Below are positions 1-7,371 of a stretch of 8,311 nucleotides of DNA, one piece after another. The stretch is taken from the NCBI GenBank assembly GCA_020851835.1, contig JADZBZ010000132.1, forward strand, positions 1-8,311, written 5' to 3'. The DNA is from Acidobacteriota bacterium (GTDB lineage Bacteria; Acidobacteriota; Vicinamibacteria; Vicinamibacterales; UBA2999). Numbering within the stretch: position 1 is the stretch's first letter; each line of letters starts with the position of its first letter. Position numbers and translations under genes: made by a program. Under the pieces are notes generated by a model, which was given only the letters and a program-made list of their open reading frames with translations, had not been told where the DNA came from and ran no database searches.

Positions 1-15
1 CCTGCGGCGGGGCGG

Positions 16-1149
<1,134 letters not shown>

Positions 1150-1281
1150 GAGAGTGCCTCTTCAACAAAAAAGCCCGCTGACCATCGGTCGCGGGCTCGC
1201 TCGCGACTTAGATAGAAGTGGCCGCCGGGAGGTCCCGGCGGGCGCGGCCCATCAAGTCAGCAGAAATCGCCACGCTAACGA
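1150..1281 (-). promoter_or_regulatory. Structured metK leader RNA, candidate riboswitch or attenuator
   Basis: This is the untranslated leader from the predicted transcription start (about 1281) to metK. Read on the minus strand it contains, in order: P1 5' arm GACTTGAT (1251-1258); a very stable hairpin of CCGCCGGGA and TCCCGGCGG (1222-1241, 9 bp around CC); P1 3' arm ATCTAAGTC (1205-1213), which pairs with the 5' arm with one bulged T; and then a terminator (1167-1197). GTCGCG (1202-1207) can instead pair with CGCGAC (1188-1193). That alternative stem uses the last bases of P1 and the 5' arm of the terminator, so it would act as an antiterminator. The pairings are read directly from the sequence. 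By context before metK the obvious ligand is SAM, but I do not recognise the SAM-I, SAM-II, SMK or SAH consensus here, so class and ligand are inference. Confidence 0.55.
1167..1197 (-). terminator. Intrinsic terminator inside the metK leader
   Basis: On the minus strand, AGCCCGC (1191-1197) pairs with GCGGGCT (1172-1178). The stem is extended by GACC/GGTC around a three-base loop, with one bulged A. It is followed at once by six T residues (1167-1172). This is a canonical Rho-independent terminator, yet it lies downstream of the metK promoter and only 17 bases before the start codon. It therefore probably works as a conditional attenuator rather than ending an upstream gene, which already has its own hairpin at 1334-1381. 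Confidence 0.8.
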
Positions 1282-1287
1282 CCAAGA

Positions 1288-1317
1288 AGTATCGCCCGAC
1301 CGCGCCGGACCTGTCAA
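1288..1317 (-). promoter_or_regulatory. Sigma-70-type promoter of metK
   Basis: On the minus strand there is a perfect -35 box TTGACA (1312-1317), an 18-bp spacer and a -10 box GATACT (1288-1293, four of six matches to TATAAT). It sits between the hairpin closing the upstream outer-membrane gene and the structured leader, exactly where an independent metK promoter is expected. Predicted transcription start is about 1281. A perfect -35 hexamer is uncommon by chance in such GC-rich DNA. Confidence 0.65.
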
Positions 1318-1333
1318 ACCCGCGCGGGGTCGC

Positions 1334-1381
1334 CACGAGGGTCCCGAAAGGCCGCGCGAAGCGGCCCTCGGGACCCTCGTG
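1334..1381 (-). terminator. Strong hairpin downstream of the outer-membrane gene
   Basis: A 13-bp perfect stem (CACGAGGGTCCCG, 1334-1346, with 1369-1381) continues, after an A-T pair and a small bulge, into a 6-bp GC stem (1350-1355 with 1361-1366) around a five-base loop. On the minus strand it begins about 16 bases after the stop codon of the beta-barrel gene. There is no T tract on either side, so it is either a T-less terminator or an mRNA 3'-end stabiliser. It separates that gene from the metK promoter. Confidence 0.6.
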
Positions 1382-1396
1382 GGTGTCACGCCGGCA

Positions 1397-1978
1397 TCAG
1401 AATCCGAACGACACGCCCACGCTGGCTCGCCAGAACGAGAAGTCGCCCAGTTCGAAGTCCCGGATCGGAGTGAGATCGCTGATCTGGCGGAAATATCGGA
1501 TGTCTCCCCTGATCCCGATGGGGCCGGCGCCTCCGCGCAAGCCGCCGCCGACGTTGACGCCGAAGCCGTTGTCCTTGTAATCGAACAGCTCCGAGACGTC
1601 CTGGATGTGCGTGCGCATCAGCCCGATGCCGCCCGATGCGTACGGCCGGATCCCCTTCCCGCCGCCGCCCAGGACGAGGTTGCCCATCATGGTGACGACG
1701 CTGCCCTTGGACTGGAAGTCCAGGAAGTCATCTTCGCCCGGCTCGAAGAACGTCGGCGCATACCCGAGGTCGACCTCGAATCCGAGCCCGCCCTGGCCAA
1801 GCCAGGTGATGGCCGCTCCGTAGTGCAGCTTGGTCCCGAAGTCGTAGTCGTCGAAGGTGGAGTTGAACGAACTGCCCACATATGGCGTGAGAAAGGTCTG
1901 CTGCGCTTGCGCGGGCATCGGCGCCGCCAGGAGCACCAGCATGCCGAACAGTGGCATCCAGAGAGTACGAATCCGCAT
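1397..1978 (-). CDS. Small outer-membrane beta-barrel protein (porin-like family)
   Basis: The product is predicted to be exported and to insert in the outer membrane as a small, probably 8-stranded, beta-barrel. The 193-residue form has a clear signal peptide (MRIRTLWMPLFGMLVLLAAP, then an AQA cleavage box near residue 25). The mature part has alternating hydrophobic/polar strands separated by Gly- and Asp-rich turns, a family-like PYASGGIGL segment and the terminal phenylalanine (SFGF) recognised by the BAM machinery. I chose the ATG at 1978 because GGAGGG lies eight bases upstream; an in-frame ATG at 2008 would add ten residues and put the ribosome site inside the gene. No cysteines are present. 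The short leader upstream is unusually AT-rich for this region, but I see no convincing promoter boxes. Specific cargo or function cannot be told; the general class resembles OMP_b-brl/OmpW-type proteins. Confidence 0.8.
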   Translation of the reverse strand: MRIRTLWMPLFGMLVLLAAPMPAQAQQTFLTPYVGSSFNSTFDDYDFGTKLHYGAAITWLGQGGLGFEVDLGYAPTFFEPGEDDFLDFQSKGSVVTMMGNLVLGGGGKGIRPYASGGIGLMRTHIQDVSELFDYKDNGFGVNVGGGLRGGAGPIGIRGDIRYFRQISDLTPIRDFELGDFSFWRASVGVSFGF

Positions 1979-2091
1979 AAAAATTTCCCTCCGTGTCTGA
2001 AAAACCAACGATTTACCTGAAGAGGGAGGCTCCCCGCCCGAGGAGGAGCAGAAGTGATGCCAGACCGGCGGGATACGGGCGGACTACCGGC

Positions 2092-2123
2092 GGGCGGCCG
2101 TCAGCCGCCCCTGCGCGCGGGGC
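2092..2123 (-). terminator. Possible T-less terminator after the DUF442-type gene
   Basis: Just beyond the stop codon of the 2133-2684 gene there are two overlapping GC-rich hairpins. GCCCC (2107-2111) pairs with GGGGC (2119-2123), and GGGCGGC (2092-2098) pairs with GCCGCCC (2104-2110). They share bases 2107-2110, so only one can form at a time. There is no T run. It may end the two-gene transcript that starts near 3717, but such stems are common in GC-rich spacers. Confidence 0.3.
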
Positions 2124-2132
2124 CGCGCGGCG

Positions 2133-2684
2133 CTACTGCTTCTGGTGCGATGCGATGTACTCGAGCGCGAACTTCTCCAGGCCGGGAGTCGACAGGCCAA
2201 TCAGCTTGGCCTCGGTCGTGGCCTCCTCTATCGACCAGCCGTCCTGCAGCACGCGTTTGACGAGCCACAGGGCACCAACACGGCTCCCCGACGCGCAGTG
2301 AATGAACACCGGCTGGTTAGCCTCGTCCGACAAGACCGTGAGGAACTGGTCGACGATGGCCGGATCCGGGGACGCACGCGAGAAGGGCAGATGGAAGTAG
2401 TTGAGCCCGAGTTCCTTGGCCTTGGCCTCGTTCTCCTCCACGTTGGCGCCGCGCTCGTCGGACAGCCGCAGGTTGACCACCGATTTGAATCCGTCGGCCT
2501 TCAGCCCCTCCAGGGCCGCAGTCTCCGTTGCTCCGCCGCAGGCGACGACGGCATCGACTCTCGTGTAGTTCGTGATGCCCGCGCGCGTCTGCTTTTCCTG
2601 TGCGACGGCAAACGCGGTGGTGGCGACGACGGCAATGGCAACGGCAGCACTCACGCGCATGGGGACCTTTCCAAAGAGCCTCAT
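2133..2684 (-). CDS. Exported DUF442/BLH-type phosphatase or sulfurtransferase-like protein
   Basis: This is a 183-residue protein with an N-terminal signal sequence (hydrophobic stretch about residues 11-28 ending in AFAVAQ), so it likely acts in the periplasm. The core folds as the phosphatase-like domain of the beta-lactamase-hydrolase-like (DUF442) family. It has a strand and turn 'VVNLRLSDERG' near residues 69-79 and the active-site loop HCASGSRVGALW with Cys130 and Arg135. That loop is C-X4-R, one residue shorter than the C-X5-R of classical protein tyrosine phosphatases and equal in size to rhodanese loops, so substrate chemistry is uncertain. The ATG at 2684 has GGGAG close upstream; an alternative ATG at 2660, preceded by GGAAAGG, gives a tidier signal peptide. 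The gene follows the 336-aa protein gene by 22 bp, so the two are probably co-transcribed. Confidence 0.75.
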   Translation of the reverse strand: MRLFGKVPMRVSAAVAIAVVATTAFAVAQEKQTRAGITNYTRVDAVVACGGATETAALEGLKADGFKSVVNLRLSDERGANVEENEAKAKELGLNYFHLPFSRASPDPAIVDQFLTVLSDEANQPVFIHCASGSRVGALWLVKRVLQDGWSIEEATTEAKLIGLSTPGLEKFALEYIASHQKQ

Positions 2685-2706
2685 GATACTCCCTGCCCGG
2701 CGTGGT

Positions 2707-3717
2707 CTATTCCTTCTGCACCGTCACCGTGACCGGCTCCTGCACGCGGACGGTGATGCTGGCGCCTGCCGGCAGGGTGGCGGGGTTTCGATCGTTGGTC
2801 ATCGCCGCCGCCGTGCCGGCACCCGCGCCGACGCCGGCGCCGATGGCCGCGCCCTTCCCGCCGCCGAGAATTGCTCCCAGAATGGCGCCGCCGATGGTGG
2901 CGCCGCCCACCTTGGCAGCCGTTTCGCCAGACGGCGACTGTCCCTCGCGCACGACGGTATCGGTGCGGATGGCCAGTTGCGAGCCGTCTGCCAGCGTCAC
3001 GGTATGAAACCGCACGGCTAGCCGGGCCTTGCCTTTCATCTTGCCGCCGCGATCCACGTCGGTGACCGAGCCGGTGACGATGGATCCCGCGGGGATGGCA
3101 ATGCGGCCGGCAACACGAACGTCGCGGGTGACACGCGCGCTCACCTTGTCTTCAACCCGCGCCAGGTCGCTGGTGACGGTGCGTTCGACCTGGAGCCCCA
3201 GCACCGAGTCGGCCGGGACCTGGAGGTCGAGGAACTCGGGCGCCGGCGGCGCGGCGGGAGGCGCCGGCTCTTCGACGACGGGCGGCCGCTCGGCGGCGAC
3301 CGGCGGACGGGTTTCCCACATCGAACCGGTGTTCTCGGGCGTGGGCGGCGGTGCCGACGCGATGGGCGGTGCCGGTGACGGCGCGGCCGATGCGCGGCGG
3401 CCTTCTTCGCGAGCGGTGGGACGGCTCACGGGAGTGCTTCGGCTGGGTCGCGGCGCGGGAGCAGCCGCACGCGGAGCCGAGCGGGGCGCCTCGGCCACGG
3501 GCGGGGCTGGCGCCGGCGCCGGGGTGGGTGTGATCACGCCCTCCGATTCGGTGACCGCGGCCGGGGTGGGGCTGGCCGGGGCCGACGCGGGTACCGCCAC
3601 AGGCGCTTCAGCCGAGGCGGCTGGCTGCCCGAAGCGGACGGCGAGGAACCCGCCCAGCCCGGCGGCCGCCAGGCACCCGACGGTCAACGCCGCAAAGACC
3701 AGCTTGTTGATACCCAT
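2707..3717 (-). CDS. Membrane-anchored protein with Pro/Ala-rich stalk, VirB10-like domain and glycine zipper
   Basis: I do not recognise a named gene. The 336-residue product has a single N-terminal hydrophobic segment (about residues 6-27). A long low-complexity stalk rich in Pro and Ala (about 31-160) follows, long enough to span the periplasm. A folded region at about 165-260 resembles the beta domain of TrbI/VirB10 proteins: 'VTSDL', then 'IAIPAGSIVTGSV', then 'LADGSQLAIRTDTV'. A glycine zipper (about 270-303, with GGAILGAILGGGKGAAIGAG) comes next, then a final strand ending PVTVTVQKE. The ATG at 3717 is chosen because AAGGAG lies six bases upstream; the frame stays open to 3999, but that extension is non-native sequence including transporter debris. 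Cys15 lies in the hydrophobic segment, but TVGC is a poor lipobox. No conjugation genes are nearby, so a general envelope role is more likely than type IV secretion. The gene sits 22 bp upstream of the DUF442-type gene. Confidence 0.7.
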   Translation of the reverse strand: MGINKLVFAALTVGCLAAAGLGGFLAVRFGQPAASAEAPVAVPASAPASPTPAAVTESEGVITPTPAPAPAPPVAEAPRSAPRAAAPAPRPSRSTPVSRPTAREEGRRASAAPSPAPPIASAPPPTPENTGSMWETRPPVAAERPPVVEEPAPPAAPPAPEFLDLQVPADSVLGLQVERTVTSDLARVEDKVSARVTRDVRVAGRIAIPAGSIVTGSVTDVDRGGKMKGKARLAVRFHTVTLADGSQLAIRTDTVVREGQSPSGETAAKVGGATIGGAILGAILGGGKGAAIGAGVGAGAGTAAAMTNDRNPATLPAGASITVRVQEPVTVTVQKE

Positions 3718-3785
3718 GCGAGGCTCCTTAGTCCACCAACACGTGCAGCAAGGGCCGTACCCGGTATGCGCGCGTCCGGAAGTGG

Positions 3786-3905
3786 CCAGTTTAACTGGAT
3801 TCTGCAGGGGAAACGTCGCCGCGCCTGTCCCCTCCAGAGGAAGCGGTGTCCCCTGGGCGGTGACGGGCCGGAGCCCGCGGTGGGCCCACCGGAATTGCTC
3901 CGGCC
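3786..3905. repeat. Cluster of palindromes and short direct repeats
   Basis: Four symmetric elements lie within 120 bp. CCAGTTTAACTGG (3786-3798) is a perfect inverted repeat around one base. TGTCCCCT occurs twice in direct orientation, 21 bp apart (3826-3833 and 3847-3854). GGCCGGAGC (3866-3874) is inverted as GCTCCGGCC (3897-3905). Inside that pair lies the 12-bp perfect palindrome GGTGGGCCCACC (3879-3890). The arrangement resembles an extragenic palindromic (REP-like) element or a rearrangement junction; I cannot name a family. Confidence 0.5.
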
Positions 3906-3966
3906 GGCCGGCGATTTCCGCGACCAGGCCGCTGAGGTGGCGCATCCGCGGTTCGAGCACCTCGCG

Positions 3967-4166
3967 CACGACCAGCTCGAGCCGGGTGATCGGCGTCACG
4001 AGGTAGCCTTCGTGCAGCCCGCGGCCTTGCCGTCGATGAAGATGGTGCCGCCGCCAATCATCACGATCATGAAGATCGACATCGTGATGGAGCCCGGTAG
4101 CAGGTACTGCACGTAGGGCACGTACGGATACAACTCCACCACGTCGAGCGCGGTGGAGCTCTTCAC
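3967..4166 (-). pseudogene. Frameshifted fragment of an ABC-2 type transporter permease
   Basis: On the minus strand, one frame reads '..LYPYVPYVQYLLPGSITM' followed by 'SIFMIVMIGGGTIFIDGKA', a typical ABC-2 permease stretch (YxxYLLPG plus a membrane helix). It then breaks. The next recognisable residues, 'RGLHEGYLVTPITRLELVV', which continue the same family pattern, lie in another frame. The break is near 4018-4026 and would be repaired by one extra C in GGCCGCGGG. Only about 66 of the usual 250-280 residues remain: the N-terminal membrane helices and everything after the cytoplasmic loop are missing, and no ATPase partner gene is nearby. I infer a dead internal remnant rather than a working gene. 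Family assignment rests on memory of the PGxxxM/HEG-L-TPI pattern. Confidence 0.6.
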
Positions 4167-4327
4167 GCGGTCAGGCGAGGGACGCCGCCCGCCGCGTCCA
4201 CCAGGGCGAGCGTTCGATCGCGGTTGTCGACGCGGAGCAGCGTCTCGAAGGTCTTGATGTCGCGCCGACGGCCGGAACGCGGGAAGACATCCGGTGTCAA
4301 TCCGCGACGCCTCGCAGCGATACGATT

Positions 4328-4356
4328 CCACGGGCCCGCGCCGATGCCACGGGCCC
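4328..4356. repeat. Direct repeat upstream of the M14 peptidase gene
   Basis: CCACGGGCCC occurs at 4328-4337 and again at 4347-4356, a 19-bp period (roughly two helical turns). It ends three bases before the AGGAGG ribosome-binding site of the peptidase gene. It could be an operator or just a short tandem duplication in GC-rich DNA. Confidence 0.35.
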
Positions 4357-4370
4357 CCAGGAGGAGATTC

Positions 4371-7337
4371 ATGACGGCCACCCGCACGATGTTTGCTGCC
4401 ACTCTCGCACTGGCGCTTGGCGCGCTCACGCCCGCCGCCCCGGTGGCGCAGTCCGCCGCGCCCGCGCCGTCCACCTCATCGCGGGCCCCATCCTCCGCCC
4501 GCGCGCCGCAGGCAGTCGACGCGGAGTACACGGCAAAGATCAAGGAATACCTGCAAGACCCGCGCATCAGCACCGAGTTGGTGGATCACCTGCCAGCGTC
4601 CGCCACCGTCCCCACACCTCTCAAGTTCCACGGCCGCATCGTGGGCACGCCGGGCGAGTTGACGTACGCGAAGGACATCTATCGATACTTCGAGGCGCTG
4701 GATCAGGCTTCCGCGCGGGCCAAACTGTGGCGAATCGGCAAGACCGAGGAAGGGCGCGACCTGGTGCTGCTGGCGATTGCCGACGAGGCCACCATTCGTG
4801 ACCTGCCGAAATACAAGGACATGCTGGTGCGACTCACCGACCCGCGGACGACGACCGAGGCCGAAGCACGGCAGCTGCTGCAGACGGCCAAGCCCATCTA
4901 CTGGCTGACCAGCGGCATCCACTCGCCGGAGAACGGGGGCCCCGAGATGCTCCAGGAACTCGCCTATCGCCTCATCGTCGAGGAGACGCCGTTCGTGCAG
5001 CAGATCCGGAACCACGTGATCACCTTCATCACGCCGGTCATCGAAGTGGACGGGCGTGAGAAGCAGGTGGACACCTACTACTTCAACAAGTCGCGGCCCG
5101 AGGGTGCCGCCCGCCTGCCGCTGATGTATTGGGGCAAGTACGTCGCCCACGACAACAACCGCGACGGCATGGGCCAGTTCCTGGAGCTCACCAAGGCGGT
5201 GACGCGTGTGCAGAACGAGTGGAAGCCCACCATCATGCACGATCTGCACGAGGCCCAGACCTATCTCTACGCCTCCACCGGCACGGGGCCCTACAACGAG
5301 GCGCTCGACCCCATCACGGTGGACGAATGGTGGCTGCTCGCCAAGACCGAAGTGATGGAGATGACCAAGCGCGGGGTGCCGGGCGTGTGGACCTACGGGT
5401 TCTACGACGGCTGGGTGCCCAACTACATGTTCTTCATCGCGCACTCGCACAACGCCATCGGCCGGTTCTACGAGGTGCAGAGCTATGGTCCGGACAACTA
5501 CGAGGCCCGCGCGGGCGCGACCACGACGAGCCGCGAGTGGTTCCGGCCCAACCCGCCGCTCCCGTCCATCAAGTGGGGGCCGCGCAACAACACGAACATC
5601 CAGCAGTCGGCCGTGCTCATCGCGCTCAATCACGTCGCGAAGAACAAGGACACCTACCTCGAGAACTACTGGCTGAAGAACAAGCGGTCGATCGAGGAAG
5701 GGAAGACGGGCCCCGTCAACGCCTGGGTCATCCCCGCCGGCCAGTACCGCAAGGCCGACGCCGCCGATGCCGTGAACGAGCTGCGGCGCCAGGGACTCGA
5801 GATCCACCGCGCCTCGAGCGCGTTCAAGGCCGGTAACGTGTCGGTCGCGGCCGGGGATTACATCATCCGCGGCGACCAGCCGTACCGCACGCTGGCGGAG
5901 ATGTACTTCGCGGTGCAGAACTACCCGCCGGCGAATCCGCGGCCGTACGACGACACCGGCTGGACGTTCCAGTACATGCGCAACGTCCGGCTGCAGGCCG
6001 TGTCCGACCCGTCGATTTTCGGCCAGCCCATGACGAGGCTCACCACCGATGCCGTCGCGCCCGGCGGGATTGAAGGCACCGGCGGAACGATCGTCGTCGA
6101 GCACACGACCGACAACAACCTGATGAAGTTCCGCTTTTCGCATGCGGCGGTGAAGATGCAGGCGGCCGAAGAGGACTTCGAGGCCGACGGCCGGAAGTTC
6201 CGCGCGGGTGCGTTCATCGTGTCGGGCTCGGATCGGGCGGCCATCGAACCGTCTCTGAAGCAACTGGGGCTCTCGGCCTGGGCCGTTGCCACGCCGCCCT
6301 CCGTCAAGACCCACGATCTGGACGTGCCGCGGATCGGCTACGTGCACGCCTGGCAGCGCACCCAGGATGAAGGCTGGGTGCGGGCGGCGCTGGATACCTA
6401 TCAGGTGCCCTATACCTATTTCTCCGACATCACACTGCGCGAGGGCAACCTGCGCGCGAAGTACGACGTCATCGTCTTTCCGCACGTGGGTGGCTCGGCC
6501 CAGGCGCAGGTGAACGGCATCGCGAAGGGCGAAGGGCCGCCGCTGCCCTATAGAAAGACCGACCGCACGCCCAACCTCGGCGCCCTCGATCAGGCGGACG
6601 ATATCCGCGGGGGCATGGGGATGGAGGGCCTGCTCGAGCTGGTGAAGTTCGTTCGCGAGGGCGGGACGCTGATCACCGAAGGGTCAACGGCCACCATCCT
6701 GCCCGAGTACGGCATCACCCCCGGGGTCACCATCGAGCAGCCGGCGCAGCTCTTCGCGCGCGGGTCGATCATGCGCAGCACGTGGGAGGACCGCAAGAGC
6801 CCCATCTCCTACGGTTTCGAGAACGCCACGCTGCCGGTCTACTTCAATCAGGATCCGGTCCTCAGCGTGGGCGGCAGCCCGGCGGGCGCCTTCGGCGGTG
6901 GGCGGCCGCAGATCCCGGGTATCGGCCAGAACACCACGCCGATGGCCAACTCGCCGCTCCGGATCTCGCCGCTCGAGCCCGAGGCGCCGCCCGATCCACG
7001 CCCCCAGACCGGCCCGGCGGCCGCGATGCGCGCCATGATGCGACAGTCCGGCATGGCGGTGGACGAAGCCCAGCCGCGCGTGATCCTTTCATTCCCGCAG
7101 GATCCCAACGACATGCTCCTCTCGGGCACGCTCGCCGGCGGACAGTTGCTCTCCGGCCGGGCGCAGGTCGTGGACGCCGCGGTGGGGCGGGGTCACGTCG
7201 TGATGTTCGCCATCCGGCCCTTCTGGCGCTGGCAGACGCAGGGCACGTTCTTTCTCGGGTTCAACGCCATTCTGAACTGGAACGATCTGGGCGCTGGAAA
7301 GGCCACGGAGAAGACGGAGACTTCGCAGGGAAGATAG
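4371..7337 (+). CDS. Exported M14-family zinc carboxypeptidase-like protein with C-terminal amidotransferase-like domain
   Basis: This is a predicted secreted zinc metallopeptidase of 988 residues. It has a signal peptide (about 1-27, AxA-type end), a short Ala/Pro/Ser linker and an M14 peptidase domain (about 95-430). Zinc ligands are visible as His184 and Glu187 in IHSPENGG. The third is probably His290 in 'IMHDLHEAQTYLY', and the likely catalytic Glu is Glu368 in GRFYEVQSYG. After a middle region of mixed beta segments, residues about 653-965 resemble a class I glutamine-amidotransferase-like fold ('YDVIVFPHVGG', 'FVREGGTLITEGST', 'GRGHVVMFAIRPFWRWQ'). There is no nucleophile cysteine; in fact the whole protein contains no cysteine. 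The ATG at 4371 is preferred over in-frame ATGs from 4224 on, because AGGAGG (4359-4364) lies six bases upstream and the signal peptide begins there. Substrate is unknown; peptide scavenging or cell-wall peptide trimming are both possible. Confidence 0.88.
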   Translation: MTATRTMFAATLALALGALTPAAPVAQSAAPAPSTSSRAPSSARAPQAVDAEYTAKIKEYLQDPRISTELVDHLPASATVPTPLKFHGRIVGTPGELTYAKDIYRYFEALDQASARAKLWRIGKTEEGRDLVLLAIADEATIRDLPKYKDMLVRLTDPRTTTEAEARQLLQTAKPIYWLTSGIHSPENGGPEMLQELAYRLIVEETPFVQQIRNHVITFITPVIEVDGREKQVDTYYFNKSRPEGAARLPLMYWGKYVAHDNNRDGMGQFLELTKAVTRVQNEWKPTIMHDLHEAQTYLYASTGTGPYNEALDPITVDEWWLLAKTEVMEMTKRGVPGVWTYGFYDGWVPNYMFFIAHSHNAIGRFYEVQSYGPDNYEARAGATTTSREWFRPNPPLPSIKWGPRNNTNIQQSAVLIALNHVAKNKDTYLENYWLKNKRSIEEGKTGPVNAWVIPAGQYRKADAADAVNELRRQGLEIHRASSAFKAGNVSVAAGDYIIRGDQPYRTLAEMYFAVQNYPPANPRPYDDTGWTFQYMRNVRLQAVSDPSIFGQPMTRLTTDAVAPGGIEGTGGTIVVEHTTDNNLMKFRFSHAAVKMQAAEEDFEADGRKFRAGAFIVSGSDRAAIEPSLKQLGLSAWAVATPPSVKTHDLDVPRIGYVHAWQRTQDEGWVRAALDTYQVPYTYFSDITLREGNLRAKYDVIVFPHVGGSAQAQVNGIAKGEGPPLPYRKTDRTPNLGALDQADDIRGGMGMEGLLELVKFVREGGTLITEGSTATILPEYGITPGVTIEQPAQLFARGSIMRSTWEDRKSPISYGFENATLPVYFNQDPVLSVGGSPAGAFGGGRPQIPGIGQNTTPMANSPLRISPLEPEAPPDPRPQTGPAAAMRAMMRQSGMAVDEAQPRVILSFPQDPNDMLLSGTLAGGQLLSGRAQVVDAAVGRGHVVMFAIRPFWRWQTQGTFFLGFNAILNWNDLGAGKATEKTETSQGR

Positions 7338-7371
7338 TTGATGAGGCACCCGTTATATCCTCGACTCGCCC

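Larger units (their letters stand above)
3718..4370. other. 653-bp stretch without an intact gene
   Basis: This gap separates the minus-strand block from the divergent peptidase gene. From left to right it holds the leader of the 336-aa gene, a group of palindromes and short repeats (3786-3905), a degraded ABC-2 permease fragment (3967-4166, minus), about 160 bp in which I recognise nothing, and the short spacer with direct repeats before the peptidase start. Both flanking genes should have promoters here, but neither is clear. TACGAT (4321-4326) is a weak -10 candidate for the peptidase gene without a matching -35 box. Confidence 0.6.

Noticed and set aside
1150..1281. SAM-I, SAM-II, SMK box or SAH riboswitch in the metK leader
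   Set aside because: None of the conserved core sequences I know for these classes could be found; only the general switch architecture is supported.
3718..3999. N-terminal extension of the 336-aa protein to a GTG at 3999, overlapping a TGA as GTGA (apparent translational coupling)
   Set aside because: The extension is transporter debris followed by palindromic spacer, while a strong AAGGAG site and a membrane anchor fix the start at 3717. The GTGA overlap is explained by the frameshift in the permease remnant.
3029..4006. 325-codon plus-strand frame rich in Gly, Ala and Arg
   Set aside because: It is antisense to the Pro/Ala-rich stalk of the 336-aa protein, so its composition simply mirrors that low-complexity DNA; no ribosome site.
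4167..4370. Minus-strand frame reading '..DIKTFETLLRVDNRDRTLAL' before the permease fragment
   Set aside because: It reads somewhat like protein and ends in a GTGA overlap with the fragment, but I recognise no family, and its upstream part overlaps the peptidase gene start; not enough to call a gene.
4476..6485. 669-codon minus-strand open frame
   Set aside because: It is fully antisense to the M14 peptidase gene, with Arg/His/Val-rich composition and no recognisable motif; it is a codon-bias shadow.
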